From positions 12,502-76,501 of the forward strand of contig JALNYP010000010.1 of the NCBI GenBank assembly GCA_023229795.1: a DNA stretch of 64,000 nt, written 5' to 3'. The notes under the pieces were generated by a model. That model was given only the letters and a program-made list of their open reading frames with translations. It searched no databases and was not told where the DNA came from. Shown piece after piece: positions 9,667-16,433 of this stretch. Position 1 is the stretch's first letter; each line of letters begins with the position of its first letter. Origin of the DNA: Syntrophobacterales bacterium. Lineage in GTDB: Bacteria > Desulfobacterota > Desulfobaccia > Desulfobaccales > 0-14-0-80-60-11. Both the position numbers and the translations under genes were made by a program.

Positions 9667-10131
9667 TCAGCGCTGGCGCCAGGCTTCCCACATGGGCTTG
9701 CCTTCCATATCCCGGAGCTTTAACACGGAATCGCCCACCGTCACTTCCGCGGCGATCAGACGGGTCTGCCCTTTCTCTTCCAGGCAGACCCCCTGGACCC
9801 GCACTTCCTGCCCCGGCTCCAGGGAAAAGGCCTGGCGCTCCAGATACCATACGGGTCCCAGGTGAACCCGCACCTGGCCCCGGTCCTTGGTATCCACGAT
9901 GATGGCCATGCCGGGATACATGTTATCCTGCAGGGTCTCGGTAAAGACCCGGCTCACTTTGCCCGTGATGGTCAGCGGCCGGCAGACGCCCTTGGCGGCG
10001 CATTCATAGGGGGTATAAGGGCAGGGACGAAATCCCTGGCCCCGCCCCTGGCCCCAGGCCGGGCCGGACACCGCCCAACACCACACCATCACGCCTAAAA
10101 CACTTGTCCCAATTATCTGCCACCGTTTCAT
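9667..10131 (-). CDS. Exported small protein with OB-fold-like domain, function unknown
   Basis: This 154-residue protein has a clear signal peptide (MKRWQIIGTSVLGVMVWCW, cleavage near AWG-Q). Two to three cysteines follow (CPYTPYECAAKGVC), then a beta-rich domain reading ITGKVSRVF, VRVHLGPVWYLE, GQEVRVQGVCLE and RLIAAEVTVGD. The strand pattern and phrasing resemble periplasmic OB-fold (BOF/YgiW-like) proteins that follow metal or redox transport genes, but I cannot assign a function. The ATG at 10131 has a strong AAGGAGG upstream. It lies 17 bases after the outer-membrane protein gene, so the two form an operon. Confidence 0.7.
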   Translation of the reverse strand: MKRWQIIGTSVLGVMVWCWAVSGPAWGQGRGQGFRPCPYTPYECAAKGVCRPLTITGKVSRVFTETLQDNMYPGMAIIVDTKDRGQVRVHLGPVWYLERQAFSLEPGQEVRVQGVCLEEKGQTRLIAAEVTVGDSVLKLRDMEGKPMWEAWRQR

Positions 10132-10148
10132 ACGATGGTCCTCCTTTC

Positions 10149-11237
10149 TTAAAAAGCATATACCATAGATAATAGCGGCGTTATCGCGGCATCGGTGTTT
10201 TTGCCCGCGAAGTCGATATTTAACCCCAGGGCCACGGAGAATTTATCCGTGGCCATGTACTCGATGCCCGGCGAGACCGAGATCAAGGCCTCGGCGGGCA
10301 GATTGGCCCGGTGACCGAACAGACGCCCGCCGCTCCAATAACTGGTGAGCTCCAGGAGCGCCACCCACTTGCCGAACAGAGGATATTCCGCCGCCAGGTT
10401 TAACGTGACAAAGTCCCGGGGATAGTTGCGCAACTGGGTGGCCACGGGGTCGCCCTCCACCAGGTTGCCGTTTTCATCCAGAACCAGCCCGGTTCTATCC
10501 TCCCTGCTGTCGAAAGCGGTCTGCATAGTATACCAGACGTTGGCATAAAAGATGAGGGGTTTCACCCATTTGGACATATTTAAGCCGGTAGTGAAGGCGT
10601 AGGCCCCGCCTCCCAGTTGATCGGTTCCCAACCGCCCGGGATTGAGGTGACGAAAATGGCCGGTGGGGAAATCGGTGGCGAAGAGAGCGGTCACCGTGGG
10701 TATGGTTTTGGTCTCTTCCACCAGGCGGTATTTAAAAGTCAGATTGATGTCGCCCAAGCCTCCGAAATTGGCGGCGCGCTCCCCGTTCGGCCCCAGTTCA
10801 TTGACGTTGCCGGCCCAGTTGTGGACGTAAGGGATCACCGCGAAGACCTCCAGGTTATTCATCAGCCCATAAGTGAATTTCCAATCCATACTGTAAGTCT
10901 TCAAATTACCGCCCGCCGTGACCCTTCGCCAGTTCCGGGTCAAGCCGTCAGTGATGAAGCTGAGCCCGAAAGTGGGCTGGACCGCGAATCTGCCCTTGTC
11001 GATGGGAATGGCGGTGTCGGTGATGATGGGGCCAAAGGTGGTGGGGCACTCTTCTTCCTTGGCTTTCGGCTCACAGGGTTCCTGGGGTTTTTCGAATTGA
11101 ATTTCGCCCTCTACCGCGGCGGGGGGTGAGGTTTTCTCTTTATCCTCAGCCGCGCCGGCCGGGCTGACCCACCCCACCGCCAGGCACGATAAAAAGCAAA
11201 TCGGTAGCAAAAATAACCAGCTCCGTGCACACCTCAT
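10149..11237 (-). CDS. Outer-membrane beta-barrel protein of the putative-transporter (Phenol_MetA_deg-like) family
   Basis: This 362-residue protein has a signal peptide (MRCARSWLFLLPICFLSCLA) and a Glu/Lys-rich spacer with Cys-x8-Cys. It also has many amphipathic strands, including GPIITDTAIPIDKGRF, NWRRVTAGGN, FPTGHFRHLNPGRLGTD and the final aromatic strand PLLSMVYAF, as expected for an outer-membrane barrel. It is a paralogue of the gene at 13057-14043; both share GPIITD, NWRRV, FPTGH and NPGRLGTD. RBS GGAAAGGAG precedes the ATG. A perfect palindrome overlaps its likely promoter, suggesting metal-type repression. The substrate is unknown. Confidence 0.75.
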   Translation of the reverse strand: MRCARSWLFLLPICFLSCLAVGWVSPAGAAEDKEKTSPPAAVEGEIQFEKPQEPCEPKAKEEECPTTFGPIITDTAIPIDKGRFAVQPTFGLSFITDGLTRNWRRVTAGGNLKTYSMDWKFTYGLMNNLEVFAVIPYVHNWAGNVNELGPNGERAANFGGLGDINLTFKYRLVEETKTIPTVTALFATDFPTGHFRHLNPGRLGTDQLGGGAYAFTTGLNMSKWVKPLIFYANVWYTMQTAFDSREDRTGLVLDENGNLVEGDPVATQLRNYPRDFVTLNLAAEYPLFGKWVALLELTSYWSGGRLFGHRANLPAEALISVSPGIEYMATDKFSVALGLNIDFAGKNTDAAITPLLSMVYAF

Positions 11238-11313
11238 TTACTCTCTCCTTTCCATGCCGCATCGCTGCGGTCCTAAAACTGCAATACCCAAGGCGATACC
11301 AGCAGACAGGACT

Positions 11314-11336
11314 ATAATGCAACTAAGTTGCATTAT
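11314..11336. promoter_or_regulatory. 23-bp perfect palindromic operator upstream of the outer-membrane protein gene
   Basis: An 11-bp half site (ATAATGCAACT) is repeated in perfect inverted orientation around a single central base. The core reads TGCAA-N5-TTGCA, which resembles the Nur (nickel-responsive Fur-family) box format TTGCAA-N5-TTGCAA. It lies about 77 bases before the ATG at 11237 and overlaps the likely -10 hexamer. Confidence 0.6.
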
Positions 11337-11362
11337 CCTGCCAATACTCTTATTCCTGACAA
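11332..11362 (-). promoter_or_regulatory. Probable promoter of the outer-membrane protein/OB-fold operon
   Basis: TTGTCA (11362-11357) and GATAAT (11337-11332) on the minus strand are spaced by 19 bases. The -10 is embedded in the 23-bp palindrome, so a bound dimer would block it. The long spacer makes the exact hexamers uncertain. Confidence 0.45.
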
Positions 11363-11508
11363 ACTTCAAGCAAAAAATGGCCTGGGCGGGCAACAGCCTT
11401 AAGGGCTAAGGCCTCAGCCCTAAGGCTCAGATTGACGTATCACCCGCGCCTCGTCTGCTGCCGGGATTGTCTCTCTCTTGCCCCTCTAGGCCTGTACCGG
11501 GAAAAAAA

Positions 11509-11555
11509 AAGCCACGAAAACTCAGGGCCGAGGGGCGCCAAAGCCTTCGTGGCTT
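11509..11555. repeat. Inverted repeat in the gene-poor 11.24-11.78 kb stretch
   Basis: AAGCCACGAA (11509-11518) and TTCGTGGCTT (11546-11555) are perfectly complementary around a 27-base loop. A run of nine A precedes the left arm, so on the minus strand it could act as a terminator-like hairpin. The rest of 11238-11778 holds the operator above, a 14-bp palindrome built on TTGCAA at 11717-11730, and no convincing gene. Confidence 0.4.
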
Positions 11556-11778
11556 CAATTCAATATTTTTGGGGTATGGCTGTCCGGGGTTCATTCCCGG
11601 AGCCTCCAAGACCTTATGACAAGAGCAGGCTTTTTGTCAACAGGTTTTATGCGCGCCGCCCCAAAAAAAGGCGCCTTCGAGAATTTGAATGACTTTGGAG
11701 TTCTTATCATTAATGAATTGCAATTGCAATAGTCTGAAGCGATTCCTCTCCTGGTCAACCCATCTTCCTGCCGACGCG

Positions 11779-12645
11779 TCACAGGCCCTTCAGCGCCTGG
11801 GCCAGATGGTCCAGGTAGATATCTATTATCCTATCCTGATAGCCCAGCCCCTTTTTGACCCCCTCGATGCGATAGGGTTTTTGCTTGAGCAGTTCCGATT
11901 TCCAACTTTCCGGGTCATCTCCCAACATATCCTTGGCGACATGTTCACCGGCCACAAACATGAAGGGCATGAGGACCACGGTGTTAGGGTTGGCCTTTTT
12001 GACGGCCTCGAAGGCCTCTTCCTTGCTGGGTTTTTCTTCCACGGTGCCCAGAAAGACATTCGGGTAATGGGCCCGCAGCAGCCGGTCAAAGGCAAAATAG
12101 GCCTTCTCTCCCTCAGGGACGGGGCTGCCGTGGGCCATCAGGACCACCACGGTGTCCTTTGCATCCTTGGGGAAGGTCTGGGCTATGACCTGGAGGGTCC
12201 GCTCTTGATCCTTGGGGCTGCTCAGCAGCGGTTTTCCCAGGGCAACTTTGAGGCCGGGGATCTCCCGGCTTACCTGCACGACTTTCTTGTCCCACTCCTC
12301 TCCCGGCACGATATGGAGAGACTGGATCACCACCCGGGCATAACCGGCTGCTTTTAATTCCCGCAAGGTCGTGCCCAGGTCATTGAGCTGCTTGCCCTTT
12401 TCCTTGGCGACCTTGTTCCGGACTTTATGGGAAGTGAAAGCCCAGCGGATTTCATAGCCGGGAAAGCGCGCTTTGACTTTTTCTTCAAAATAGTTATAAG
12501 TGTCAAAGGCTTCTGTAGTAGTGCCAAAGGCCGCCAAGACGATGGCGGGCTTGGCCGTTGAGGCTGCGTTCAGGGTCCACGGGGCGCTTAGCATTGAGAA
12601 GATAAGCGCCAAAACCAACCATCCGAATTTACGTTGCTTTCCCAT
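11779..12645 (-). CDS. cbiK: Sirohydrochlorin cobaltochelatase CbiK, exported form
   Basis: CbiK inserts Co2+ into sirohydrochlorin on the anaerobic B12 route. The 288-residue protein matches the family throughout: VLAAFGTTTEAFDTYNYFEE, the metal-site histidines in QSLHIVPGEEW, VLMAHGSPVPEGE and MFVAGEHVAKDMLGDDP, and the end LDHLAQALKGL. It carries an N-terminal signal peptide (MGKQRKFGWLVLALIFSMLS, Ala-rich cleavage site near residue 29), so it should be periplasmic like the CbiKP of Desulfovibrio, whose export remains puzzling because corrin synthesis is cytoplasmic. A cobalamin riboswitch plus intrinsic terminator precede it. Cobalt supply fits the corrinoid demand of the nearby acsC/acsD products. 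Confidence 0.93.
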   Translation of the reverse strand: MGKQRKFGWLVLALIFSMLSAPWTLNAASTAKPAIVLAAFGTTTEAFDTYNYFEEKVKARFPGYEIRWAFTSHKVRNKVAKEKGKQLNDLGTTLRELKAAGYARVVIQSLHIVPGEEWDKKVVQVSREIPGLKVALGKPLLSSPKDQERTLQVIAQTFPKDAKDTVVVLMAHGSPVPEGEKAYFAFDRLLRAHYPNVFLGTVEEKPSKEEAFEAVKKANPNTVVLMPFMFVAGEHVAKDMLGDDPESWKSELLKQKPYRIEGVKKGLGYQDRIIDIYLDHLAQALKGL

Positions 12646-12671
12646 GTCGCTCTCCTGTACTTGGTTTTTTC

Positions 12672-12707
12672 AAAAAAAAATCCTTAAGTCACAAGGACTT
12701 AAGGATT
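12672..12707 (-). terminator. Intrinsic terminator between B12 riboswitch and cbiK
   Basis: A 12-bp perfect stem (AATCCTTAAGTC with GACTTAAGGATT) around a 5-base loop is followed on the minus strand by eight or nine T. It lies after the riboswitch and before the cbiK ATG at 12645. It is the expected expression platform: termination when B12 is bound. Confidence 0.88.
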
Positions 12708-12773
12708 GCACCCAGCTTCTTTACCCTTAATGGAGCTTACCGCCCGCTAGGCCTCGTAGGGGCTTAAGCCTTT

Positions 12774-12940
12774 ATCCGGGCAGGTCTTCTGACTCCCGGT
12801 TCAACCTACTCCCTGCGCCTTCCCATCTCGCTTCAGTGAGACAGTGGCTTGTTGCAGGTTTCGTCCCCGGTTACAGCGGCGGGACCGTGCCGGTTTTTCA
12901 CCGGCTTCCCTATTATGCCCTGGGCAGGGCACCCGAATAT
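12774..12940 (-). promoter_or_regulatory. Cobalamin riboswitch controlling cbiK
   Basis: On the minus strand the element runs from GCCCTGCCC..., through GCCGGTGAAAAACCGGC, the conserved GCCGCTGTAACC-like core and AAGCCACTG, to the B12 box GTCAGAAGACCTGCC (12793-12779). These are the signature blocks of the adenosylcobalamin riboswitch, in the right order. It is followed by a strong terminator and then cbiK, indicating repression of cobaltochelatase when cobalamin is plentiful. Confidence 0.95.
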
Positions 12941-13056
12941 TTATGGCTCCAAGATATAGGGATCTATATTCCGGTTGTCAAGAATAAATTTTGGGGCCAG
13001 GGGAAAACGAGCGGGCTGCCAGGTCGTTTCCCCCGGCCGCCTCAATAATCTTTATC

Positions 13057-14043
13057 ATGAGCCGGGCGGGATTTTGCTATAATGGCGCCACCTTGATCCG
13101 GCTTCTCCTCACCCTTCTGTTGAGCCTGGGGATGGCAGTCATGCCCCCCTTGCGGACGGCCGCGGCGGCCCAGCCGCCCCCGGAACATCCCGCCACCGCC
13201 GGCCCCATCATCACCGACAACGCGGTCCCGGCTCCACCGGGGCAATTCAGCCTCCAACCTTATTGGAGCCTCGATTTCGTGGCAGGAAATTCTACGACCA
13301 ACTGGCGCCGGGTGAGCGCCCGGGGCAATTTCGCCTCCCTGGAAATGCCGGTGAAGCTCATCTACGGCCTGGCCCCGAATATCGAGGTCAACCTGGTGGG
13401 GGTCTTTTTGCAGAATTGGGCCGGCCAGGTGGAAGGAACCAGGTTTGGCGGCAGCCGTTCGGCCAGTTTCACCGGCCTTGGGGATCTCTACTTCACGGCA
13501 AAATACCAGCTCCTGGAGGAGACCGCCTGGCGGCCCACGGTGACCGCAATCTTCACCGTGAATTTCCCCACCGGCCACCATTACCGCCTCAATCCTGGCC
13601 GACTGGGAACCGATGCCTTGGGCGGCGGCACTTTTGGCTTTACGCCGGGCGTCAACCTCTCCAAGTGGGTGGGGCCGGTCTATCTTTACGCCAACCTGTG
13701 GTACAGCTTCCCCACCCGGGACCCTAAGGCGGTCACTAACCAACAAGCCTCCCCGCTCCTGCCGACGCTGCATGGCCGGGACCTGATCACCGGGAACCTG
13801 GCGGCGGAGTTGCCCTTAACCTCGAAATGGGTGGCTATGCTGGAAATCTACACCACCTGGAACGTCGGCCCCCTGTTCCGGCCTTCTCGGGAGGTCATCA
13901 CTCATGGCGTCGGAGTCCTGCCGGGGCTCGAATATATCTTCAGTCCCAGATGGTCCGCCGAATTGGGAGTGGCCGTGGACCTGGTCGGCAAAAACTCCCA
14001 ATTTAGCTATACCCCCGTTTTCACGGTAATCATGACTTATTAA
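13057..14043 (+). CDS. Outer-membrane beta-barrel protein, paralogue of the 10149-11237 product
   Basis: This protein of about 328 residues has a signal peptide (LIRLLLTLLLSLGMAVMPP, Ala-rich cleavage region) and a beta-barrel pattern. It shares GPIITDNAVP, NWRRVSARGNF, FPTGHHYRLNPGRLGTD and LVGKNSQF near the end with its neighbour 1.8 kb away, and ends in an aromatic strand (FTVIMTY). I chose the ATG at 13057. A TTG at 12991 would extend it with a non-signal sequence. A TATAAT at 13078-13083 raises the possibility of a later TTG start at 13093 that keeps the signal peptide. No good ribosome site is seen for any of them. The substrate is unknown. Confidence 0.72.
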   Translation: MSRAGFCYNGATLIRLLLTLLLSLGMAVMPPLRTAAAAQPPPEHPATAGPIITDNAVPAPPGQFSLQPYWSLDFVAGNSTTNWRRVSARGNFASLEMPVKLIYGLAPNIEVNLVGVFLQNWAGQVEGTRFGGSRSASFTGLGDLYFTAKYQLLEETAWRPTVTAIFTVNFPTGHHYRLNPGRLGTDALGGGTFGFTPGVNLSKWVGPVYLYANLWYSFPTRDPKAVTNQQASPLLPTLHGRDLITGNLAAELPLTSKWVAMLEIYTTWNVGPLFRPSREVITHGVGVLPGLEYIFSPRWSAELGVAVDLVGKNSQFSYTPVFTVIMTY

Positions 14044-14110
14044 GGCAATCCTTTTGGAAATCCGGGGAATAGTTTTGAAGAGGTGAAGCTGCGGCAAAAT
14101 ACTTTTCGGT

Positions 14111-14184
14111 TGGCTGGGGGAGGAGGATTCGAACCTCCATCGGCGACTCCAAAGGCCGCTGTCCTGCCATTGGACGATCCCCCA
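14111..14184 (-). tRNA. tRNA-Gln (anticodon TTG), CCA encoded
   Basis: The minus strand reads a 7-bp acceptor (TGGGGGA/TCCCCCA), a D arm GTCC...GGAC, an anticodon stem GCGGC/GTCGC with loop CTTTGGA (anticodon TTG), and a T arm GGAGG-TTCGAAT-CCTCC. The discriminator is G followed by genomic CCA. All arms pair, so it is a functional tRNA reading CAA. It is a single gene lying between the outer-membrane protein gene and the CODH/ACS operon on the opposite strand. Confidence 0.96.
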
Positions 14185-14373
14185 ACAGGTGGGCGGGAGA
14201 GAAATTATGGCGTCGGGGTCTTCCCGGTCTTCTTCTTCTCCTCCAGAATTATAATGATTCCGCCCCAGGCTGCGCAAGTATTTTGTCCCCGCCGGGGCAA
14301 ATCGCCGCCGGCCGCTTTGCGCCGCGAGGGATTAGGGCTGCGGCGATCGGGGAAACCGCACCTCATAAAGCCC

Positions 14374-14403
14374 TTTACCTTTGTACCATGGTTATCATAT
14401 AAT
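14374..14403 (+). promoter_or_regulatory. Promoter of the CODH/ACS operon
   Basis: TTTACC (14374-14379) and a perfect TATAAT (14398-14403) are separated by 18 bases, 36 bases before the cooC GTG start. The spacing and -10 are good; the -35 is moderate. It predicts transcription starting near 14410. Confidence 0.65.
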
Positions 14404-14406
14404 TCA

Positions 14407-14422
14407 TGTGAATACTTTCACA
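14407..14422 (+). promoter_or_regulatory. CRP/FNR-family operator (TGTGA-N6-TCACA) over the cooC start site
   Basis: The 16-base sequence TGTGAATACTTTCACA is an exact match to the CRP-family consensus TGTGA-N6-TCACA. It begins four bases after the -10 and covers the predicted transcription start. That position favours repression unless another promoter further upstream is used. Candidate binders are CRP, or CooA-like or other CRP/FNR proteins not encoded in this window. Confidence 0.6.
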
Positions 14423-14438
14423 GTAAGGGAGATCAACC

Positions 14439-15188
14439 GTGAGCTTTCTCATTGCCATGGCCGGCAAAGGCGGCACCGGCAAGACTACCGTGGCCGGCAT
14501 GTTGCTGCGCTACCTCTTGGAACATGACAGAAAACCGGTGCTGGCCGTGGACGCCGACGCCAACAGCAATCTCAATGAAGTCCTGGGAGTCGAAGTGGAC
14601 AGCACCGTCGGCGCGGCCCGGGAAGAGATGAAAAAAGGCGGCGGCATGCGGGACATGACCAAAGACCAGCTCATCGAGATGCGCATCAACCAGTGCCTGG
14701 TGGAGGCCGACGGCTTCGACCTCATCGCCATGGGCCAGCCCGAAGGCGCGGGCTGCTATTGCGCCGCCAACAATCTGGTAGCCCACTTCATGGACGTCCT
14801 GGCCAAAAATTACCCTTACATCGTGATGGATAACGAAGCCGGGATGGAGCACATGAGCCGCCTCACCACCAATAAGGTGGATCTGTTGGTGCTGGTGAGC
14901 GACCCGTCCTGGCGCGGCATCCAGGCGGCCCGGCGCCTCAAGGACCTGGCCCTGGCCTTGAAAGTGGTGGTGGGCCGGTGCGTCCTCATCGTGAACCGGG
15001 TGACGAACGGTCTCAGTTCCAAGACCACGGACGAAATCGCCACCCAAGGGCTGGAACTGGCTGGCCTGATCCCCGAAGATTCCCAGTTGGCGGAGTACGA
15101 TAGCCAGGGTCGCCCCACTTTCACCCTGCCGGCTGATTCCCCAGCATTACAAGGAGCTTACGCCATTTTCGACCGCTTTTTTACCTAA
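14439..15188 (+). CDS. cooC: CooC-type nickel-insertion ATPase for CO dehydrogenase/ACS
   Basis: This 249-residue P-loop ATPase of the MinD/CooC class has a deviant Walker A MAGKGGTGKTTVAGML, VDADANSNLNEVLG (nickel-accessory type) and a Cys-x-Cys motif in GAGCYCAANN. That motif is the dimer metal site used by CooC/AcsF to bind Ni or Zn. VMDNEAGMEHMSR is a Walker B-like stretch. It starts with GTG preceded by AAGGGA. As first gene of the operon it supplies maturation for the downstream AcsA C-cluster and possibly the AcsB A-cluster. Confidence 0.93.
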   Translation: MSFLIAMAGKGGTGKTTVAGMLLRYLLEHDRKPVLAVDADANSNLNEVLGVEVDSTVGAAREEMKKGGGMRDMTKDQLIEMRINQCLVEADGFDLIAMGQPEGAGCYCAANNLVAHFMDVLAKNYPYIVMDNEAGMEHMSRLTTNKVDLLVLVSDPSWRGIQAARRLKDLALALKVVVGRCVLIVNRVTNGLSSKTTDEIATQGLELAGLIPEDSQLAEYDSQGRPTFTLPADSPALQGAYAIFDRFFT

Positions 15189-15225
15189 GTTCATAACGAG
15201 AAACCTGGCGGGCGTGATTTTTTGC

Positions 15226-15252
15226 TTGACAGGTTGCCTAATTAATTATTAT
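15226..15252 (+). promoter_or_regulatory. Possible internal promoter ahead of acsD
   Basis: A perfect TTGACA (15226-15231) is followed 15 bases later by TATTAT (15247-15252) in an AT-rich stretch between cooC and acsD. The spacer is short. An 80-base leader would remain before the acsD start. It could separate acsD-acsE transcription from cooC. Confidence 0.5.
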
Positions 15253-15333
15253 TTTCACAATGTTTATACCTCCGCGACTTTACGATGCGATAAGATACCG
15301 GCAATTCCGGAAAAAATTAAGGAGGGAACTACC

Positions 15334-16281
15334 TTGGCGTTTGAAATTCCCACACAGAAGTATTCTGGCGCGATCAAGACGGTAACTATTGGTAAAGGCG
15401 CTAATGCCATTACCCTGGGAGGAGAAACCTCCTACCCCTTCTATGTATTCGAAGGGCCAATGCCGAACAAACCCCGGATTGCCATGGAGATATGGGACCG
15501 GGATCCGGGCGAGGATTGGGCCGGCCCGGTGTATGAGACCATTAAGGACGTAGCTGGCGATCCCGTGGCCTGGGCCCAGAAGTGCATCAAAGAATTTGGG
15601 GCCGAAGCCATTGCCTTGATCCTCAACAGCACCGATCCTAACGGGGACAACGCCTCGGCGGAAGCCGCCGCGGCCACGGCCAAGAAAGTGGCGGACGCGA
15701 TTGACGTGCCGTTAATCGTTTACGGCACCAGCAACGTGGAAAAAGACCAGGAAGTCTTGCCCGCCGTGGCCGAAGCCTGCGCCGACAAGAACATCGTGAT
15801 GGGTCCGGTCCAGGACAAGAACTACAAGAAGATCGGCGCCGCGGCCCTGGCTTATGGCCACACCGTGTCGGCCAACTCCCCCATCGACGTCAACCTGGCC
15901 AAACAGTTGAATATCCTGCTGGGCCAACTGGGTGTCAAAGACGCCCAGATCTTAGTGGATCCGACCACTGGCGGCCTGGGCTACGGCATGGAGTATTCCT
16001 ATTCCGTCATGGAGCGGGACCGCATGGCCGCCCTGACCCAGGAAGACGACAAACTCCAGCTCCCCATCCTCAACTATGTCGGTCAGGAAGTCTGGAAAGT
16101 GAAAGAGTGCAAACAGTCCAACGCTGAAGCGCCGCAACTGGGCGACCAAGCCAAACGAGGCATCCTGATGGAAGCCATCACCGCGGTGGACCTGCTGCTG
16201 GCGGGGAGCGATCTGCTCATCATGCGCCATCCTGAGTCGGTGAAAATGGTGAAATCCGTCATCCAGGAGCTGGCCGGCTAA
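15334..16281 (+). CDS. acsD: Corrinoid iron-sulfur protein small subunit (AcsD/CdhD)
   Basis: This 315-residue TIM-barrel subunit works with AcsC to carry the methyl group on cobalamin from methyl-tetrahydrofolate to acetyl-CoA synthase. Family features include FEIPTQKYSGAIKTVTIG, GGETSYPFYVFEGPMPN, ALILNSTDPNGDN, YGTSNVEKDQEVLPAVAEA and DPTTGGLGYGMEYSYSVMER. I place the start at TTG 15334 because AAGGAGGG lies eight bases upstream. The open frame extends further back to 15214, but that part lies in the promoter/leader. Length matches bacterial AcsD (about 320). Confidence 0.94.
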   Translation: MAFEIPTQKYSGAIKTVTIGKGANAITLGGETSYPFYVFEGPMPNKPRIAMEIWDRDPGEDWAGPVYETIKDVAGDPVAWAQKCIKEFGAEAIALILNSTDPNGDNASAEAAAATAKKVADAIDVPLIVYGTSNVEKDQEVLPAVAEACADKNIVMGPVQDKNYKKIGAAALAYGHTVSANSPIDVNLAKQLNILLGQLGVKDAQILVDPTTGGLGYGMEYSYSVMERDRMAALTQEDDKLQLPILNYVGQEVWKVKECKQSNAEAPQLGDQAKRGILMEAITAVDLLLAGSDLLIMRHPESVKMVKSVIQELAG

Positions 16282-16433
16282 GGCGCTGCCGCAGCCTGGA
16301 TTAGCTTACCATCTTATCCAGAGCTCAGCCCCGATCACCATCGCCTTTCATGTATTACGCCGGGCAGAAGGCTCTGTTTTCAAGGGGGGCCATGAAGGTC
16401 ATCCCTTAACGTATGAAACTGGAGGAAAGATTA

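Noticed and set aside
11432..11692. 86-residue plus-strand ORF between the barrel and cbiK genes
   Set aside because: No homology, low-complexity translation, spans an inverted repeat.
12991..13056. TTG start for the second outer-membrane barrel
   Set aside because: It puts a polar stretch before the signal peptide, and no ribosome site is present.
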